A stretch of 40,935 nt of DNA from a virus, in the IMG/VR virus record IMGVR_UViG_3300024298_000021, positions 1 through 40,935 of that record; one strand, given 5' to 3'. The notes under the pieces were generated by a model. That model was not told the DNA's origin. It saw only the letters and a list, made by a program, of their open reading frames with translations, and did not search any database. Within the stretch, counting starts at the first letter, position 1. Each line of letters starts with the position of its first letter. Positions 1 to 7,049 of this stretch are shown piece after piece. Position numbers and translations under genes: made by a program.

Positions 1-1185
1 AAAGTCAATTGTTCGCTCTAATTCAGAAACTAGTTCAGGCATTAATTTAGGATTTAAAAAATCAGGATCCATTAATTGAGGAACATCAAACCAAATTAAT
101 TGACGACCTTTATTAAATTGTTTTCTTAATTTAAGAATATTTTCAATGTAGTTATAAAATCCTGTATAACTTAACACATTAAAAGTAATAATAAATGTTA
201 AACTATGTTTTTCACTATTTTGCAAATAATCACATACGTTGTTATACAGTAAATTAAAATCCATCCCGTTGCGAATATATTCTGCTTGTTCTCCCCAAGA
301 ATCTAAAGAACAATATAACATAAAATGATCAATGGCGTTTGCATCAGTAATTTCTTTAAGACTTGTCATAAACTTTTTCCACTGATCGCCAGGTGGACAA
401 CAATTACTAGTTATACTTAAATGTAAATCTTTTTTAGGATGTTCTTTAACGTAATCAAACATACGAAATGTGTTCTTGTCCATTAGCGGCTCGCCGCCAG
501 TCATACGGAAAGTATGTAGTGTTGGGTATATTTGAGGCAACCATTCCCAGAATGCTAACAAATAGGGATTATCAGGACCATTATCAATATTAAGACTTTT
601 CATCCAATTGATATCATTGTGCCATCTATCCTTTAAAATAAATGCTCCATTTGCTTGAACGTCTTTATGCCAGGCAGTAGATAGATGAGGACTGCAATAA
701 CTACATTTAAAATTACAGGCTTGGTTAAAATTAACTTCGACATATCTTGGATTAGAATTACCCAAGTAGCCTATTAACTGTGCTTCATCAATTAAACCAT
801 CTTCCCACACATCCTTGCTACGGTAAGCACGATCACTTAACTGTGTTCCACTATCTTCAATTTGCCAACAAAATTCGCATTCGTTAGGACGAGTTCCCTC
901 TAACATTAACTTTCGTTGTTCTTTTTTATACTTTGTATTATGCAATGCACTAACATCAATACGTATTTCTTCTAATGGAACTTGATGTGCTCTAGGATGG
1001 TAACAACTGTGTGTCTTACCTGTAGGAATATGTATACTAACATTATACCATTTAGCCAAACAAAAACTAGGACTTACTTCATTAAGTTTTTTTTGAACGT
1101 AGTCAGCGTCGGCAAAGTATCTAGATTCATACTTGCCATTTATTTCTTTCAACTCGTTGCCTTTTATATTACGGTTGTATTCCAC
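1..1185 (-). CDS. Twitch-type radical SAM protein (3' end beyond window)
   Basis: Probable radical SAM enzyme that cleaves S-adenosylmethionine with a 4Fe-4S cluster; the substrate is unknown. Numbered from the GTG start, the cluster motif CNFKCSYC (CxxxCxxC) lies at residues 157-164 and the SAM-binding TGGEP at 229-233. An N-terminal cysteine region (C61 in SCYHPR, C103 and C106 in CEFCW) is typical of the twitch-domain subfamily. The frame is open to base 1, giving 395 residues with the C terminus missing, so any C-terminal auxiliary-cluster cysteines cannot be seen. I chose GTG at 1185 because AAGGAA lies 7 bases upstream; this overlaps the preceding gene by 17 bases. A TTG at 1152, with AAAAGG 7 bases upstream, is a credible alternative. 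It is the last visible gene of the glycosyltransferase cassette, which suggests a role in modifying a peptide or sugar made or used by its neighbours. The family call is firm and the role is inferred. Confidence 0.88.
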   Translation of the reverse strand, partial: MEYNRNIKGNELKEINGKYESRYFADADYVQKKLNEVSPSFCLAKWYNVSIHIPTGKTHSCYHPRAHQVPLEEIRIDVSALHNTKYKKEQRKLMLEGTRPNECEFCWQIEDSGTQLSDRAYRSKDVWEDGLIDEAQLIGYLGNSNPRYVEVNFNQACNFKCSYCSPHLSTAWHKDVQANGAFILKDRWHNDINWMKSLNIDNGPDNPYLLAFWEWLPQIYPTLHTFRMTGGEPLMDKNTFRMFDYVKEHPKKDLHLSITSNCCPPGDQWKKFMTSLKEITDANAIDHFMLYCSLDSWGEQAEYIRNGMDFNLLYNNVCDYLQNSEKHSLTFIITFNVLSYTGFYNYIENILKLRKQFNKGRQLIWFDVPQLMDPDFLNPKLMPELVSELERTIDF

Positions 1186-3451
1186 TAAACTGTTCCTTTA
1201 ACCATTCAAAGTCATTAATTTTTCTTAATGCATCGGGATTGTTTTTATTTTCTTCTCCGTACTTACGTCCTGCAATAGCACCTGCAATTGCATACTTGCC
1301 ATATTGTTTATCAATTCCTAATGAACACCAAGCATCTAATCTTTGTTGTGTTTCATCTTCATATTGACGTTCAATTACACGACTTGATAATTTACAACAT
1401 TCTCTAAATGCTGATCTCCAGGTTGCAAACTCATCTGTATTAAACGAATTAATGTTCGATACATCATCCATAGCTTTAAATTTTTTAGATATAGAAGTTG
1501 TCATATCCGGAGTTGTTACATCCATTGATAATGTTAATAGTCTTGGTAATAATTTTACACCACCGTTACCATATTCTAAATCGTTTATTGGGTTTCTACT
1601 ACGCCACACGTGAACACAATCTATGTCATAACTAGACATAGTTAGATCAAAATTAAAATTATCTTCAATGATTGCATCGCCATCAACTATCCATATCATA
1701 TCAGTGTTACACATTTCAGCTGCCTTAATATGCGCTTGATGTATTCCTTTAACACCGTGGACTCTTTTTGCTCGAGGACACTTGACCAGCAATCTATTAT
1801 AATTTTCATCTGCATTAGGTTCGTTGTAACTGATAAAAACAACGTCATATAATCGATGCTTAGAAACTAAACGATCGTGTTCTTTTCTTTCTATTAAAAA
1901 TCGATGTTTAAATTCTCGATGACCTATAACCTTTGTCTTTGAAAATAATGCTAACCCGTTAATATAAATTTCTGTACCGTTAAACATATGTTTGAACATA
2001 TGATTTTCTTTTCTATCGTGATCGGACTTGCCGTCGTTAGGATCAAAATATAAATCAAAAACTGTTTCGTCAGTTATATCAATTTCTGGCCATATTCCCC
2101 AAAACAAAGGTTGAGTTTCTTTTTCTATAATTTGTTGATATTCATCATAGGTAGTTAACGTATATCTATTATATCTATATCGGCTAACAACACGATTGTG
2201 TTCTTTTTTATCAATTAAATATCGTCTATTAAATTCTCTTTGAGAAATAATTTTAGATGTTGAACATAGAACAAGACCATTTAAATAGGATTCTTTATCA
2301 TTGCATAAATTTTTAAACATATGATTTTCTTCTCTATCGTGATCATATTTGCCGTCGTTAGGATCAAAATATAAATCAAAAATAGTATTATCTAAAATTT
2401 CAATGTTAGGCCATATGCACCAAAACATTTTTTGTTTTTCGTTTTTAACAATTTCTAAATATTGATCGTATGTTGATATATTGTATACTGGATATTGAAA
2501 TTTGCTTGCTACAATATTATATTCTTTTTTATCAGTGGCATATTGACTTTCAAACTCTGTTGGGGACATCTGTTTATACTTACTGCAAAGAACCATGCCG
2601 CTTATATAAGACTCAACATCATTACATAAATTTTTAAAAATATGATTTTCTCTACGATCATATGTATTATGATGACTAAAGTATAAATCAAGTACCGATT
2701 CATTTATAATTTTAGTCTCGGGCCATACGACCCAAAACATATCATCTTTAATTTGTTGATATTCTTCAAATGTATTAGGAGAATATACACTATATTTTTT
2801 CGGTGTACTTGCAACAATATCTATTTCTTTTTTATCTGCAAAAAATCTATGATAAAATTCTCTCTTAGAAACTTTTACATTTTTTGGAAATAAGCAAATG
2901 CCGTCAAAAAATTCTCCATTTTTAAAAATATGGACAATATTAGAATTATGCTTAGGAACTTTATAATTAAATTTAAAATCTTTTTTGACATTTACGTCAG
3001 GCCAAATTGCCCAAAACATATCTGTATTAGAATGTTCAATAGCATTTAAATAATCATCGTAATTATTAATATTAAATTTATCGTATCCTAACGGAACACT
3101 GGCAACTATATCTATTTCTTTTTTGTCTGTAAAAAATCTATTATCAAATTCTCTTTGAGAAATTGTAGTTGATTTAGGAAACAAACATATACCATCATAG
3201 TGTTCACTGTTTTTAAAAACGTGAACATACATATCGTCCCACTTAGTGGCTTTGTACTCTGTTAAATTAAACGTATCTACTAAATCTATATCGTCCCAGA
3301 TAACCCAGAACATTTTTGTAAAAGATTTAGATTTAATCTGATCATATGTTGTTATGTTTGTCAAACGTTGAGATAACGGATACTTAGATTTTATTTTTAG
3401 CCAAGTATCGTCATTTCCTTCAGTTTTAGAAACATAAAAAATATCATACAT
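1169..3451 (-). CDS. Five degenerate glycosyltransferase-like repeats fused to an intact DxD glycosyltransferase domain
   Basis: A 760-residue protein. Residues about 534-752 form a GT-A-like domain aligning end to end with the 299-residue protein encoded just upstream. Shared landmarks are YDVVFISYNEPNAD, AKRVHGVKG, NTDMIWIVDGDA (DGD at 590-592) and YGNGGVKLLPR. The first 530 residues hold five repeats of 93-107 residues. Each carries MFWxIWP[DEN] (starting at 47, 145, 238, 342 and 449) where the real domain has MIWIVDGD, then a VHxFKN or NHMFKN strand, a DGICLFPK-like strand and a closing DKKExxxVAS (109, 206, 307, 414, 521). The first repeat begins YDIFYVSKTEGNDD, matching YDVVFISYNEPNAD. 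The repeats therefore look like glycosyltransferase cores that have lost the metal-binding DxD. I infer an acceptor-binding or scaffold role for them and catalysis by the last domain. The gene overlaps its upstream neighbour by 8 bases. Confidence 0.85.
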   Translation of the reverse strand: MYDIFYVSKTEGNDDTWLKIKSKYPLSQRLTNITTYDQIKSKSFTKMFWVIWDDIDLVDTFNLTEYKATKWDDMYVHVFKNSEHYDGICLFPKSTTISQREFDNRFFTDKKEIDIVASVPLGYDKFNINNYDDYLNAIEHSNTDMFWAIWPDVNVKKDFKFNYKVPKHNSNIVHIFKNGEFFDGICLFPKNVKVSKREFYHRFFADKKEIDIVASTPKKYSVYSPNTFEEYQQIKDDMFWVVWPETKIINESVLDLYFSHHNTYDRRENHIFKNLCNDVESYISGMVLCSKYKQMSPTEFESQYATDKKEYNIVASKFQYPVYNISTYDQYLEIVKNEKQKMFWCIWPNIEILDNTIFDLYFDPNDGKYDHDREENHMFKNLCNDKESYLNGLVLCSTSKIISQREFNRRYLIDKKEHNRVVSRYRYNRYTLTTYDEYQQIIEKETQPLFWGIWPEIDITDETVFDLYFDPNDGKSDHDRKENHMFKHMFNGTEIYINGLALFSKTKVIGHREFKHRFLIERKEHDRLVSKHRLYDVVFISYNEPNADENYNRLLVKCPRAKRVHGVKGIHQAHIKAAEMCNTDMIWIVDGDAIIEDNFNFDLTMSSYDIDCVHVWRSRNPINDLEYGNGGVKLLPRLLTLSMDVTTPDMTTSISKKFKAMDDVSNINSFNTDEFATWRSAFRECCKLSSRVIERQYEDETQQRLDAWCSLGIDKQYGKYAIAGAIAGRKYGEENKNNPDALRKINDFEWLKEQFSGIQP
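1193..1198 (-). promoter_or_regulatory. Ribosome-binding site choosing the GTG start of the radical SAM gene
   Basis: AAGGAA on the minus strand, 7 bases before GTG at 1185, inside the end of the 760-residue gene. It favours the GTG over the downstream TTG at 1152, whose AAAAGG (1160-1165) has equal spacing but a weaker core. Confidence 0.5.
1995..2061 (-). repeat. Direct DNA repeat, copy in repeat 5
   Basis: 67-base stretch matching 2316-2382 with 4 mismatches by eye. It encodes FDLYFDPNDGKSDHDRKENH and the next residues of repeat 5. The spacing of 321 bases is exactly 107 codons, so the reading frame is kept. Confidence 0.9.
2316..2382 (-). repeat. Direct DNA repeat, copy in repeat 4
   Basis: 67-base partner of 1995-2061, differing at 4 positions by eye. 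It encodes FDLYFDPNDGKYDHDREENH and the next residues of repeat 4. Identity at DNA level, including silent positions, points to recent duplication or gene conversion. Confidence 0.9.
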
Positions 3452-4343
3452 TTGCAGGTACCGGCATCTTAAAATATGTATCGTTTAGATTCATTGTTTC
3501 ATTGTATAAATCTAATGTATATTTGCTTTGACGTGCATCTAACCACGGCCAGTCTAATCCTAATTCGTGTTTAATTTTAGTTCCGTAATCTTGTGCATCT
3601 TCTTCTACAAAGGTATGATTAACTTTTGTTTCATATATTTCTCTTAGGATTTCAAAATCTCTAACGTCAACATAATTCCAATCTGTACAATTAGTCATCC
3701 AGGTTCCCATACGAGCACCTAATACTGCATAAGTACCGTGTTCTTCGTGAGCTCCAACTGTTGACCACATACGTAATCTATGAATATTGTGCCACCATAT
3801 GTGTTGTTTAATTTCCATAGGAGGTACTTTGACACCGTCAAGGAGAGTCATTTTTACGCCTTCACGAAATCCTGCTCTCCAGGCCTGGAACGGACTTCCA
3901 GTTATAATGCTATCACTAAAACTTAAAGGAAAATTTCGATAACCATCTTCCCAACAAAAATCTACTTGTCCTCTATCACTATCCGAGTTCTCGTGTGTCT
4001 TCATATTAAGAACAAAATCTTTTTTCCAGATTTTTAATCCACCATTACCGTAACGCAGGCCATTGATAACGTTGCGGCCGCACCATCCATAGACCTGTAT
4101 CTTTGGATCGCTCATATCTAAATCAATATTAAAGAATCTAGGATCTACAATATTATCTGCATCAACAGTAATAAACCAATCAGTTTCGCTTTGTTCTGCT
4201 GCTGCTTTGTGTGCGTGATCACTGCCTTTAACACCGTGTACACGTTTTGCCCAAGGCACTTTGGTACAAAGATCAGCGTAGTGTAAATCTGCATTGGGTT
4301 CGTCGTAACTTAAAAAGATAACATCAAATTCTATAGTTTTCAT
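3444..4343 (-). CDS. GT-A-like glycosyltransferase (DxD, DAD)
   Basis: A 299-residue putative glycosyltransferase. The start IEFDVIFLSYDEPNAD is a Rossmann-like first strand. WAKRVHGVKG (31-40) follows, then SETDWFITVDADN with DAD at 61-63, the probable metal and nucleotide-sugar binding motif. RYGNGGLKIWKKDF (97-110) and a Trp/His-rich C-terminal half (IKQHIWWHNIHRLRMW) come next. It is a full-length paralogue of the C-terminal domain of the 760-residue protein that follows. The ATG overlaps the stop of the 207-residue gene as ATGA, so the two are probably translationally coupled. The nucleotide sugar and acceptor cannot be read from the sequence. The fold call rests on motif order, not on a database match. 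Confidence 0.78.
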   Translation of the reverse strand: MKTIEFDVIFLSYDEPNADLHYADLCTKVPWAKRVHGVKGSDHAHKAAAEQSETDWFITVDADNIVDPRFFNIDLDMSDPKIQVYGWCGRNVINGLRYGNGGLKIWKKDFVLNMKTHENSDSDRGQVDFCWEDGYRNFPLSFSDSIITGSPFQAWRAGFREGVKMTLLDGVKVPPMEIKQHIWWHNIHRLRMWSTVGAHEEHGTYAVLGARMGTWMTNCTDWNYVDVRDFEILREIYETKVNHTFVEEDAQDYGTKIKHELGLDWPWLDARQSKYTLDLYNETMNLNDTYFKMPVPANV

Positions 4344-4963
4344 TTGTATTCAATCACATAATTTTTAAACAGACGTCTTGTATAAACGCTAAACGTACTA
4401 TAATCTATATCGTTAATAACCTTGGAATCTCCGATAAGTTCATTAATTTTAACAGAAATTGTATCAAAAATCAAGTTAGGATCGTTATATTCGGTGATGT
4501 AAAATTTCATCTCAGTATCTCCGTCCCAAACAAAATTTCGTTTTTTAACTTCTTGGTTTACCTTTTTTGTTCCGCCAAATTCTTCAGATAACTCTATAAT
4601 TAAAACACCGCTATCAGCTATGTGTGTTATGTACACATCTGGTTTTTCTATTTCGGAATATTTTAAAGAAACAACTCTATGTAAAATATCGTCTAACTTT
4701 GTTAATGTACGAATTTCAGAAATTTCAAATTCATTAGAGTTAATATCAACCAAACACTTTTCAATACCCAATTTTCCATCAATAATAGATTCAGCAATTA
4801 AGGTGTCAATGTTTACTTTATGTTTTTCATCTTTAAATGCTGTGTCAGGCCCTACGGAAATTACTTTTCCGGAAAAAGGATCGAAGACTGCAACGTAATT
4901 AACTTCAGCAATTTTAAAATTAGCTAACCATACATCAAAATCATCAATTACTATTTCTTCCAT
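4340..4963 (-). CDS. Unknown 207-residue protein within the glycosyltransferase cassette
   Basis: I do not recognise this protein. It is acidic, with no signal peptide or membrane segment. It has a strand-rich N-terminal part (VNYVAVFDPFSGKVISVGP at about 22-40), a middle with IADSGVLIIELSEEFGG, and a C-terminal helix-like end (NDIDYSTFSVYTRRLFKNYV). Its start ATG is preceded by GAGGAAATAGT and overlaps the upstream glycosyltransferase by 13 bases. Its stop overlaps the next gene as ATGA. Coupling on both sides to glycosyltransferases suggests a partner or a modified substrate, but no function can be assigned. Another possibility is a small structural protein. Confidence 0.75.
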   Translation of the reverse strand: MEEIVIDDFDVWLANFKIAEVNYVAVFDPFSGKVISVGPDTAFKDEKHKVNIDTLIAESIIDGKLGIEKCLVDINSNEFEISEIRTLTKLDDILHRVVSLKYSEIEKPDVYITHIADSGVLIIELSEEFGGTKKVNQEVKKRNFVWDGDTEMKFYITEYNDPNLIFDTISVKINELIGDSKVINDIDYSTFSVYTRRLFKNYVIEYK

Positions 4964-5790
4964 ACTATTTCCTCTAAAATGCTAACTATTTCTTCTGTAA
5001 TTTTATCTTTTTCAACATAATGAACAATATTATGTTGTTGAAAATTTCCTAATTTTAAATTTCCTTTTTTATTCAAATAAAATCCAATATGATTGCTCCA
5101 CTTGTCAGACGGCCAAGGCCAATTTTGTATCATTGGCTTCATATGTACAATTTTAGGAAATTCTAATTTATAGGCTATTTCTGCCTCAATATCTAAAATT
5201 TTTGCAGACAAGGCAAATGCTTCATCAGTTCCTAACACCTTTGGTTTATATTGTGTTAAAAACAAATTAGAATACTCAGTTGGATTTTTAATTATATATC
5301 GACCTAACTTAAAAAAGTCGTCTGCTAAATTAGAATCTTTTTTAAAGAATGTCCACATAGAATAAAGATTTGGAAGATCATTTTTTGTGAAAGTTTTTCT
5401 ATAAAAATCGTTAGTTACTAAATCTCCACGATATGTATACGTGTCATTAGCTACATATAATTCAGAATTTTCAACAAAATAATCAATCCAGTGGCTGTAA
5501 TCTCTAAAAAATAACATATCGACGTCAAGACACACCGTATGGTCAAATGGAGTTAGTTTATCCATCCAACTTCTACCATCCCAGAATGTTTCTTGACTCC
5601 ATTCGATAACGTGATCAAATACCCAAGAGCTTTTTAATTTGTCTAATTTAGATTTGTCGTCAATGACTATGGCAACTTTATCATAGCCTTCTTTTTGTGT
5701 GTTTTTTATACTAAGTGCCAATGCATATGCCAACTGTAAATAATCTACAGTTTTGTTTTCGGCAACAATTAACAAATATCCAAAATTCAT
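4951..5790 (-). CDS. Glycosyltransferase-like protein (DxD, DVD), family 2 of the cassette
   Basis: A 279-residue putative glycosyltransferase of a different type from the 299-residue one. The N-terminal MNFGYLLIVAENKTVDYLQ leads to a Rossmann-like half ending in LTPFDHTVCLDVDMLFF, with DVD at 89-91. The layout (substrate-side helix, then DxD after a TPYDRTLxxDSD-like strand) recalls GT8-like and related GT-A enzymes. LGTDEAFALSAKILD (about 186-200) resembles the acceptor-side DEA region, and IVHMKPMIQNWPW supplies His and Trp residues near the C terminus. It is paralogous to the 286-residue protein encoded immediately upstream, with which it overlaps by 4 bases (ATGA). The sugar and acceptor are unknown. 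Confidence 0.75.
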   Translation of the reverse strand: MNFGYLLIVAENKTVDYLQLAYALALSIKNTQKEGYDKVAIVIDDKSKLDKLKSSWVFDHVIEWSQETFWDGRSWMDKLTPFDHTVCLDVDMLFFRDYSHWIDYFVENSELYVANDTYTYRGDLVTNDFYRKTFTKNDLPNLYSMWTFFKKDSNLADDFFKLGRYIIKNPTEYSNLFLTQYKPKVLGTDEAFALSAKILDIEAEIAYKLEFPKIVHMKPMIQNWPWPSDKWSNHIGFYLNKKGNLKLGNFQQHNIVHYVEKDKITEEIVSILEEIVWKK

Positions 5791-6647
5791 ATTAAATCCA
5801 ATAATTTATCTTTGTGCCTAATAATACTTTGTTTATTCATAATATGAATATCTATATTGCTCACAGACGAAGGAAAATAATTACTGTCAAGATTGTAATT
5901 TATTAAAAATTTTAATTTGTCATTGTCTACGCTGTACAAAATATCTTTGTCTAATGTTGTTAACACTGGCGGAAGCGAGTTGACTGAGGATTGTTCAAAT
6001 CCGTCTAATATGTGTTTTGCTATACTGAAAGCAATATCATTTCTATACTGTGTAGGATTAAATCCAAAAATGTCTGAATAATATTCATAATTTTCTTTTA
6101 TTAAACCTACCATATCAAAAAATAGTTTAGAATTTTCATTCTTAGTAAACATTACAGTGGTTGCCCAATACATTTTAATTCCAGTATCAGATATATGTTT
6201 ATCTAAATAACCTAATCTATCATTACTATAAATGTCGTTAATAGATTCACCTATCATAACATCGCAATCAACATTCCAGTACTTGTTTAGATGATCTGAA
6301 AAAATTAAATAATCACTGTCAATTAATAATGTTCTATCGTAAGGTGTTAATTCCCAGGCACTATGTCGATTAGAATTTATAAACGGCACAGTTGTAGACT
6401 CCTCACCGTCGTGTAATTTTCTTTGATTGTTTGTAATCGGTCTATCTATAATAATTAAATTTTCAAATACTGACATTGCTTTTTCAAATATGTTTGATTC
6501 TTTCATCCACTCAACAGTCGAAGGATCAGTTACTAAAGATACAGGAACATTTAAATTTTTTTTAGCAAGGCCTCCAGATATTAAAGACATTAATGCGTAA
6601 TCGAGAGTTCGATTATTGTGAGCATAAATTAAAATACCTGTATTCAT
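5787..6647 (-). CDS. Glycosyltransferase-like protein (DxD, DSD), family 2 of the cassette
   Basis: A 286-residue putative glycosyltransferase. It begins MNTGILIYAHNNRTLDYALM, has VSLVTDPSTVEWM near residue 36, and reaches WELTPYDRTLLIDSDYLIFS with DSD at 110-112. The same arrangement as the downstream 279-residue paralogue (LTPFDHTVCLDVDMLFF) identifies the pair. YWATTVMFTKNENSKLFFDM and QYRNDIAFSIAKHILDG match the paralogue's MWTFFKKDSN and DEAFALSAKILD regions. The start ATG overlaps the stop of the 115-residue gene as ATGA. Divergence between the two paralogues suggests two different linkages or acceptors, which is inference. Confidence 0.75.
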   Translation of the reverse strand: MNTGILIYAHNNRTLDYALMSLISGGLAKKNLNVPVSLVTDPSTVEWMKESNIFEKAMSVFENLIIIDRPITNNQRKLHDGEESTTVPFINSNRHSAWELTPYDRTLLIDSDYLIFSDHLNKYWNVDCDVMIGESINDIYSNDRLGYLDKHISDTGIKMYWATTVMFTKNENSKLFFDMVGLIKENYEYYSDIFGFNPTQYRNDIAFSIAKHILDGFEQSSVNSLPPVLTTLDKDILYSVDNDKLKFLINYNLDSNYFPSSVSNIDIHIMNKQSIIRHKDKLLDLI

Positions 6648-6991
6648 TGTTCTAATAATTTTTCAACAGATCGGCTTTTCTTTAAATTTTGATAGGCCGT
6701 ATAATATTCATTTGACGATTCAAAATATCTATTAAAAATTTCATTTTTAAAATCTTCTAAACTTTCGATTAAAATCGGTGTGTTATTTTTATCTAGAATA
6801 ATGCTATCTGTCCTTCCTTTATTGCAAAGCATCTCAACAAAAGTTAGAAGTGTTTGATCAATATAAAATATTCCACCATTAACACCGTATGTTAATTTGG
6901 CTTCAATTTTTTCTTTAAGGATTTTACGTTGAATTGAAAAAGTTTGTTGGTAGTTAGAAAAGTCTAACGATTTTTTCAAAAGGTCGTCCAT
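6644..6991 (-). CDS. Unknown 115-residue protein, first gene of the cassette
   Basis: A small, charged, mostly helical-looking protein that I do not recognise. It opens MDDLLKKSLDFSNYQQTF and has a central, more ordered stretch: KLTYGVNGGIFYIDQTLLTF, then SIILDKNNTPILIESLEDFK. It ends in a basic helix. It has no signal peptide or membrane segment. The ribosome-binding site GGAG lies 5 bases before the ATG and abuts a 20-base palindrome and a late-promoter-like motif. It is therefore the gene most directly affected by that element. Its position between fibre genes and glycosyltransferases fits either a small chaperone or adaptor for fibres or a cassette partner. Confidence 0.75.
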   Translation of the reverse strand: MDDLLKKSLDFSNYQQTFSIQRKILKEKIEAKLTYGVNGGIFYIDQTLLTFVEMLCNKGRTDSIILDKNNTPILIESLEDFKNEIFNRYFESSNEYYTAYQNLKKSRSVEKLLEQ

Positions 6992-6996
6992 ACAAT

Positions 6997-7000
6997 CTCC
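6997..7000 (-). promoter_or_regulatory. Ribosome-binding site GGAG that can be sequestered
   Basis: GGAG, 5 bases before the ATG at 6991. GG plus the following GATTGT can pair with ACAATCCC about 30 bases upstream (7029-7036), closing an outer stem around the palindrome. This would bury the site in read-through transcripts. Confidence 0.5.
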
Positions 7001-7020
7001 AATAATGTGCGCACATTATT
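7001..7020. repeat. Perfect 20-base palindrome AATAATGTGC/GCACATTATT
   Basis: The two 10-base halves are exact reverse complements with no spacer. It lies in the 58-base gap between the 306-residue gene and the glycosyltransferase cassette, overlaps the late-promoter-like ATAAATA by 4 bases and abuts the GGAG of the next gene. It could act as a DNA dyad (operator) or as the core of an RNA hairpin with a small GCGC loop. No T-run follows it on the coding strand, so it is not a standard terminator. Confidence 0.85.
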
Positions 7021-7024
7021 TATG
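7017..7024 (-). promoter_or_regulatory. Putative T4-like late promoter (CATAAATA)
   Basis: Reads CATAAATAA on the minus strand, one base from the T4 late consensus TATAAATA and matching the NATAAATA form described for marine T4-like phages. With T4-like spacing, transcription would start near 7010-7012, in the middle of the palindrome and about 20 bases before the ATG of the cassette's first gene. It is one of three such motifs in the short gaps of this window. Confidence 0.55.
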
Positions 7025-7049
7025 TTGTGGGATTGTAGGGAGAAAAAAA

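Larger units (their letters stand above)
1862..3451 (-). repeat. Five tandem degenerate GT-like repeats (protein level)
   Basis: Region coding for residues 1-530 of the 760-residue protein. Period is 93, 104 and 107 codons between the later repeats and 98 between the first two. Repeats 1-2 resemble each other most (HxFKNxExxDGICLFPK). Repeats 3-5 share the insert LDLYF..(PND) and NHxFK. Repeats 4 and 5 are nearly identical over FDLYFDPNDGK and the following residues, which suggests stepwise duplication towards the C-terminal end. Confidence 0.85.

Noticed and set aside
982-1188. Plus-strand open frame of 68 codons opposite the radical SAM gene
   Set aside because: It lies wholly over a clearly coding minus-strand frame and has no ribosome-binding site or recognisable motif. 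The same holds for the other plus-strand frames in the window, such as 4620-4898 and 19882-20301.
1169-4343. The 299- and 760-residue genes as fragments of one glycosyltransferase
   Set aside because: Both contain a complete domain with its own DxD and C-terminal half; the 8-base overlap is ordinary coupling.
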